Source: Bacteroidales bacterium (lineage in GTDB: Bacteria; Bacteroidota; Bacteroidia; Bacteroidales; UBA932). From it: a stretch of 8,487 nt of DNA. The stretch is taken from the NCBI GenBank assembly GCA_004555145.1, contig SFJB01000075.1, positions 1-8,487 on the forward strand, in the 5' to 3' direction. Every line of letters starts with the position of its first letter. Position 1 is the stretch's first letter. The position numbers were made by a program, and so were the translations under genes. The notes beneath the pieces were generated by a model. The model was not told the origin of the DNA. It ran no database searches and saw only the letters and a list, made by a program, of their open reading frames with translations. Positions 6,902 through 8,487 of this stretch are shown piece after piece.

Positions 6902-7873
6902 CTAAGTCGAAAGTATCGAAAGGACGTTGATAAGTTCCTTATCTATAGGCTTATCCATCTTGATGGCCCTGGAGATAGGCACATAGACTATCTGATCGTT
7001 CTTGATGCCGACCATAATATTGCGCTGACCTTCCATCAGGGCTTCGATACTTGCCACGCCGAGTCGGCTGGCGAGTATGCGGTCCATGGCCGTTGGTGTG
7101 CCTCCGCGCTGCAGGTGGCCGAGTATGGACACCCTCACGTCGTACTGAGGATACTCCTTTCGTACGCGCTCTGCATAGTGCATTGCGCCTCCGTCCTTCT
7201 CGGATACGAGCACGATGCTGCTGTTCTTGCTCTTGCGTATTCCGCGCCCGATAAAGGTTGCCAGCTGATCGATGTCGGTCTTGTCCTCCGGAATGATGGC
7301 TGCTTCCGCTCCGGCGGCTATTGCACTGTTCTGGGTGAGGAAGCCTGCGTCCCTGCCCATAACCTCGACGAAGAAGATGCGGTCGTGGCTCGTTGCCGTA
7401 TCCCTGATCTTGTCGACACATTCCATAATGGTATTCAGCGCCGTGTCGTAGCCAATGGTCGAATCGGTGCCATAGAGGTCGTTGTCAATCGTACCAGGAA
7501 GGCCGATTACAGTCACATCATGCTCACTTGCAAGCAATTGGGCTCCTGCCAGCGAACCGTTGCCTCCAATGACCACGAGCGCATCTATGCCGAACTTCTG
7601 GATATTGGCATAGGCCTTCGCCCTACCTTCCGGCGTGCGGAATTCCTGGCTCCTTGCGGTCTTGAGTATGGTGCCGCCGCGCTGTACCGTGTTGCTTACG
7701 CTCTCAGTCGTAAGTTCCTTTATATCACCGGCGATGAGACCTTCCCATCCCCTGTAGATGCCGTAGACCTTCCAGCCTTCGTAAATCGCTGCCCTGGTGA
7801 CCGCCCTGATGCAGGCGTTCATTCCAGGCGCGTCTCCGCCGGAGGTCAGCACTCCTATACTGTTTATCTTCAT
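6902..7873 (-). CDS. pfkA: ATP-type 6-phosphofructokinase with an Asp-to-Asn change in the GGDGS motif
   Basis: Cytoplasmic glycolytic enzyme of the PfkA family, converting fructose 6-phosphate to fructose 1,6-bisphosphate, 323 aa (close to E. coli PfkA at 320). Visible landmarks are the phosphate-donor loop [11 protein letters not shown] (9-19), Arg23 and Arg27 (allosteric-site positions), PGTIDND (126-132, catalytic base Asp130), Arg165, MGR (172-174), Glu225, Arg247, and LGHLQRGG (251-258, with His253 and Arg256). PGTIDND rather than PKTIDND, and Gly106, indicate ATP rather than pyrophosphate as donor. The oddity is GGNGS (103-107): Asn105 (codon AAC, nt 7559-7561) replaces the Mg-binding Asp103 of E. 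coli. Everything else in the active site is intact and the frame is unbroken, so it is not an obvious pseudogene. Expression is probably from the -7 box just upstream. The preceding gene on the same strand is the YbaK-type deacylase, 64 nt away. Confidence 0.95.
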   Translation of the reverse strand: MKINSIGVLTSGGDAPGMNACIRAVTRAAIYEGWKVYGIYRGWEGLIAGDIKELTTESVSNTVQRGGTILKTARSQEFRTPEGRAKAYANIQKFGIDALVVIGGNGSLAGAQLLASEHDVTVIGLPGTIDNDLYGTDSTIGYDTALNTIMECVDKIRDTATSHDRIFFVEVMGRDAGFLTQNSAIAAGAEAAIIPEDKTDIDQLATFIGRGIRKSKNSSIVLVSEKDGGAMHYAERVRKEYPQYDVRVSILGHLQRGGTPTAMDRILASRLGVASIEALMEGQRNIMVGIKNDQIVYVPISRAIKMDKPIDKELINVLSILST

Positions 7874-7880
7874 AATGCTG

Positions 7881-7888
7881 CAAATTTA
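7881..7888 (-). promoter_or_regulatory. Bacteroidota -7 box for pfkA
   Basis: On the - strand this reads TAAATTTG, an exact TAnnTTTG match, ending only 7 nt before the pfkA ATG. No good -33 TTG sits at the usual spacing. Upstream, at about 7914-7930, the - strand carries two A runs (A7 and A6) that could act as an UP-element-like tract. The predicted transcript would have almost no 5' leader. Confidence 0.5.
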
Positions 7889-7937
7889 GAAAATCTTTCA
7901 ATAAGCATATCACTTTTTTTCTCTTTTTTCCGGCATC

Positions 7938-8405
7938 CTAAAGAGGATATATACCGGCTGATGTATATTCGATAAGATCCCGGGGATCCAGCTTCAGCTG
8001 GAGGCCTCTCTGGCCTGCGCTGATATATATGAAATCGTAGAGCAGGGCAGATTCGTGAATGAATGTCGGGTAGGCCTTCTTCATCCCTATAGGACTGCAG
8101 CCTCCGCGTATGTATCCCGTGAGGGGAAGCAGTTCGCGCACGTGAACCATTTCGCAGGACTTGTTGCCGGAAATTTTTGCCGCCAGTTTCAAATCAAGTT
8201 CGAAGTCCCCGGGAATTACACATACGAAGATTCCGTTCCTGTCCCCTCTTAGCACCAAAGTCTTGAAAACCAAATCTATATCCTCCCCGAGTTCGGCCGC
8301 AACACTCTGAGCGCTCAGGTCATCTTCCGAGTACTCATAGGGGATAAGCTCAAATTTTATACCCGCCGCTTCGAGCAATCTTGCGGCATTTGTCTTTTCT
8401 GCCAT
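7938..8405 (-). CDS. ybaK: YbaK/EbsC-type Cys-tRNA(Pro) / aminoacyl-tRNA deacylase
   Basis: Small cytoplasmic trans-editing hydrolase, 155 aa, the usual full length. YbaK proteins clear Cys mischarged onto tRNA-Pro by prolyl-tRNA synthetase. Sequence marks are VFKTLV (46-51), where Lys48 aligns with the essential YbaK lysine; DLKLAAKISG (71-80), which continues into NKSCEMV (81-87); the substrate-pocket loop GYIRGGCSPIG (97-107) followed by MKK; and the C-terminal IYISAGQRGLQLKL segment. The ATG at 8403-8405 is well placed for family length. No TAnnTTTG box is evident upstream, but a 7-bp inverted repeat lies 16 nt before the start. It precedes pfkA on the same strand by 64 nt, and pfkA appears to have its own promoter. 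Exact amino-acid specificity within the YbaK/ProX/INS superfamily is inferred from motif similarity. Confidence 0.92.
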   Translation of the reverse strand: MAEKTNAARLLEAAGIKFELIPYEYSEDDLSAQSVAAELGEDIDLVFKTLVLRGDRNGIFVCVIPGDFELDLKLAAKISGNKSCEMVHVRELLPLTGYIRGGCSPIGMKKAYPTFIHESALLYDFIYISAGQRGLQLKLDPRDLIEYTSAGIYPL

Positions 8406-8420
8406 AATATTTTCATAATT

Positions 8421-8447
8421 CCGTGCCTTTCTCTATATATGGCACGG
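8421..8447. repeat. Inverted repeat upstream of ybaK
   Basis: Arms CCGTGCC (8421-8427) and GGCACGG (8441-8447) are perfect complements around a 13-nt AT-rich loop. Flanking AATT on both sides could extend the stem past a one-base bulge. It lies 16 nt upstream of the ybaK start in otherwise AT-rich DNA. It could be an operator, a 5'-leader hairpin of ybaK, or a terminator of a leftward gene beyond the window. No T tract follows on the - strand. The rest of 8406-8487 shows no gene or clear promoter. Confidence 0.45.
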
Positions 8448-8487
8448 TAATTGTTAATATTTTTCTTGAATAGATTTTTCATAGGTT

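Noticed and set aside
6878..7975. 365-codon open frame on the + strand spanning all of pfkA
   Set aside because: It is in exact codon register opposite pfkA, so it stays open simply because pfkA hardly uses TTA, CTA or TCA codons. The protein resembles no family, and pfkA is unmistakable.
1..8487. Mobile elements, CRISPR arrays, defence or secretion islands
   Set aside because: No transposase, integrase, direct-repeat array, attachment-site duplication at the tRNA, or unusual accessory gene cluster was seen. The + strand flank of the tRNA 3' end is the terminator and the DHOD-like gene, not an integrated element.

Overview
This window looks like ordinary chromosomal housekeeping DNA from a member of the Bacteroidota, most likely Bacteroidales. 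Three lines of evidence support that placement. Several gene starts are preceded by the Bacteroidota -7 promoter box TAnnTTTG, and no Shine-Dalgarno sequence is visible. One gene encodes a lipoprotein-anchored Omp85 protein of the TamL type, which is characteristic of this phylum. The coding DNA is moderately GC-rich while the short intergenic gaps are AT-rich. I could not fix a genus from the sequence.

Layout. The left two thirds is read on the + strand. It holds a CstA-family membrane transporter missing only its extreme N-terminus (1-1461), a TrmH/SpoU-family RNA 2'-O-methyltransferase (1492-2223) overlapping a TamL-type outer-membrane assembly lipoprotein (2214-4364), a compact cytoplasmic GH13 glycosidase (4404-5699) and a dihydroorotate-dehydrogenase-like flavoprotein (5761-6732). 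The right third is read on the - strand. In its own direction it holds a YbaK-type aminoacyl-tRNA deacylase (8405-7938), a 6-phosphofructokinase (7873-6902) and tRNA-Ala with anticodon CGC (6859-6787). The two blocks converge on a perfect 15-bp hairpin (6755-6788) that probably terminates transcription from both sides.

How the genes relate. The methyltransferase and TamL overlap by 10 nt and are probably translationally coupled. The GH13 enzyme and phosphofructokinase both belong to carbohydrate catabolism but lie on opposite strands and are not one operon. The deacylase and the tRNA both concern translation. No gap exceeds 300 bases; the largest unexplained piece is the 82 nt at the right edge, which contains one hairpin.

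Most notable points. The phosphofructokinase has Asn instead of the expected Mg-binding Asp in its GGDGS motif. The -7 boxes of the methyltransferase and pfkA genes sit only 6-7 nt before their start codons, which predicts leaderless or nearly leaderless mRNAs. The DHOD-like protein lacks the catalytic Cys of true class 1 enzymes. I found no mobile element, CRISPR array, defence system or convincing new multi-gene system.
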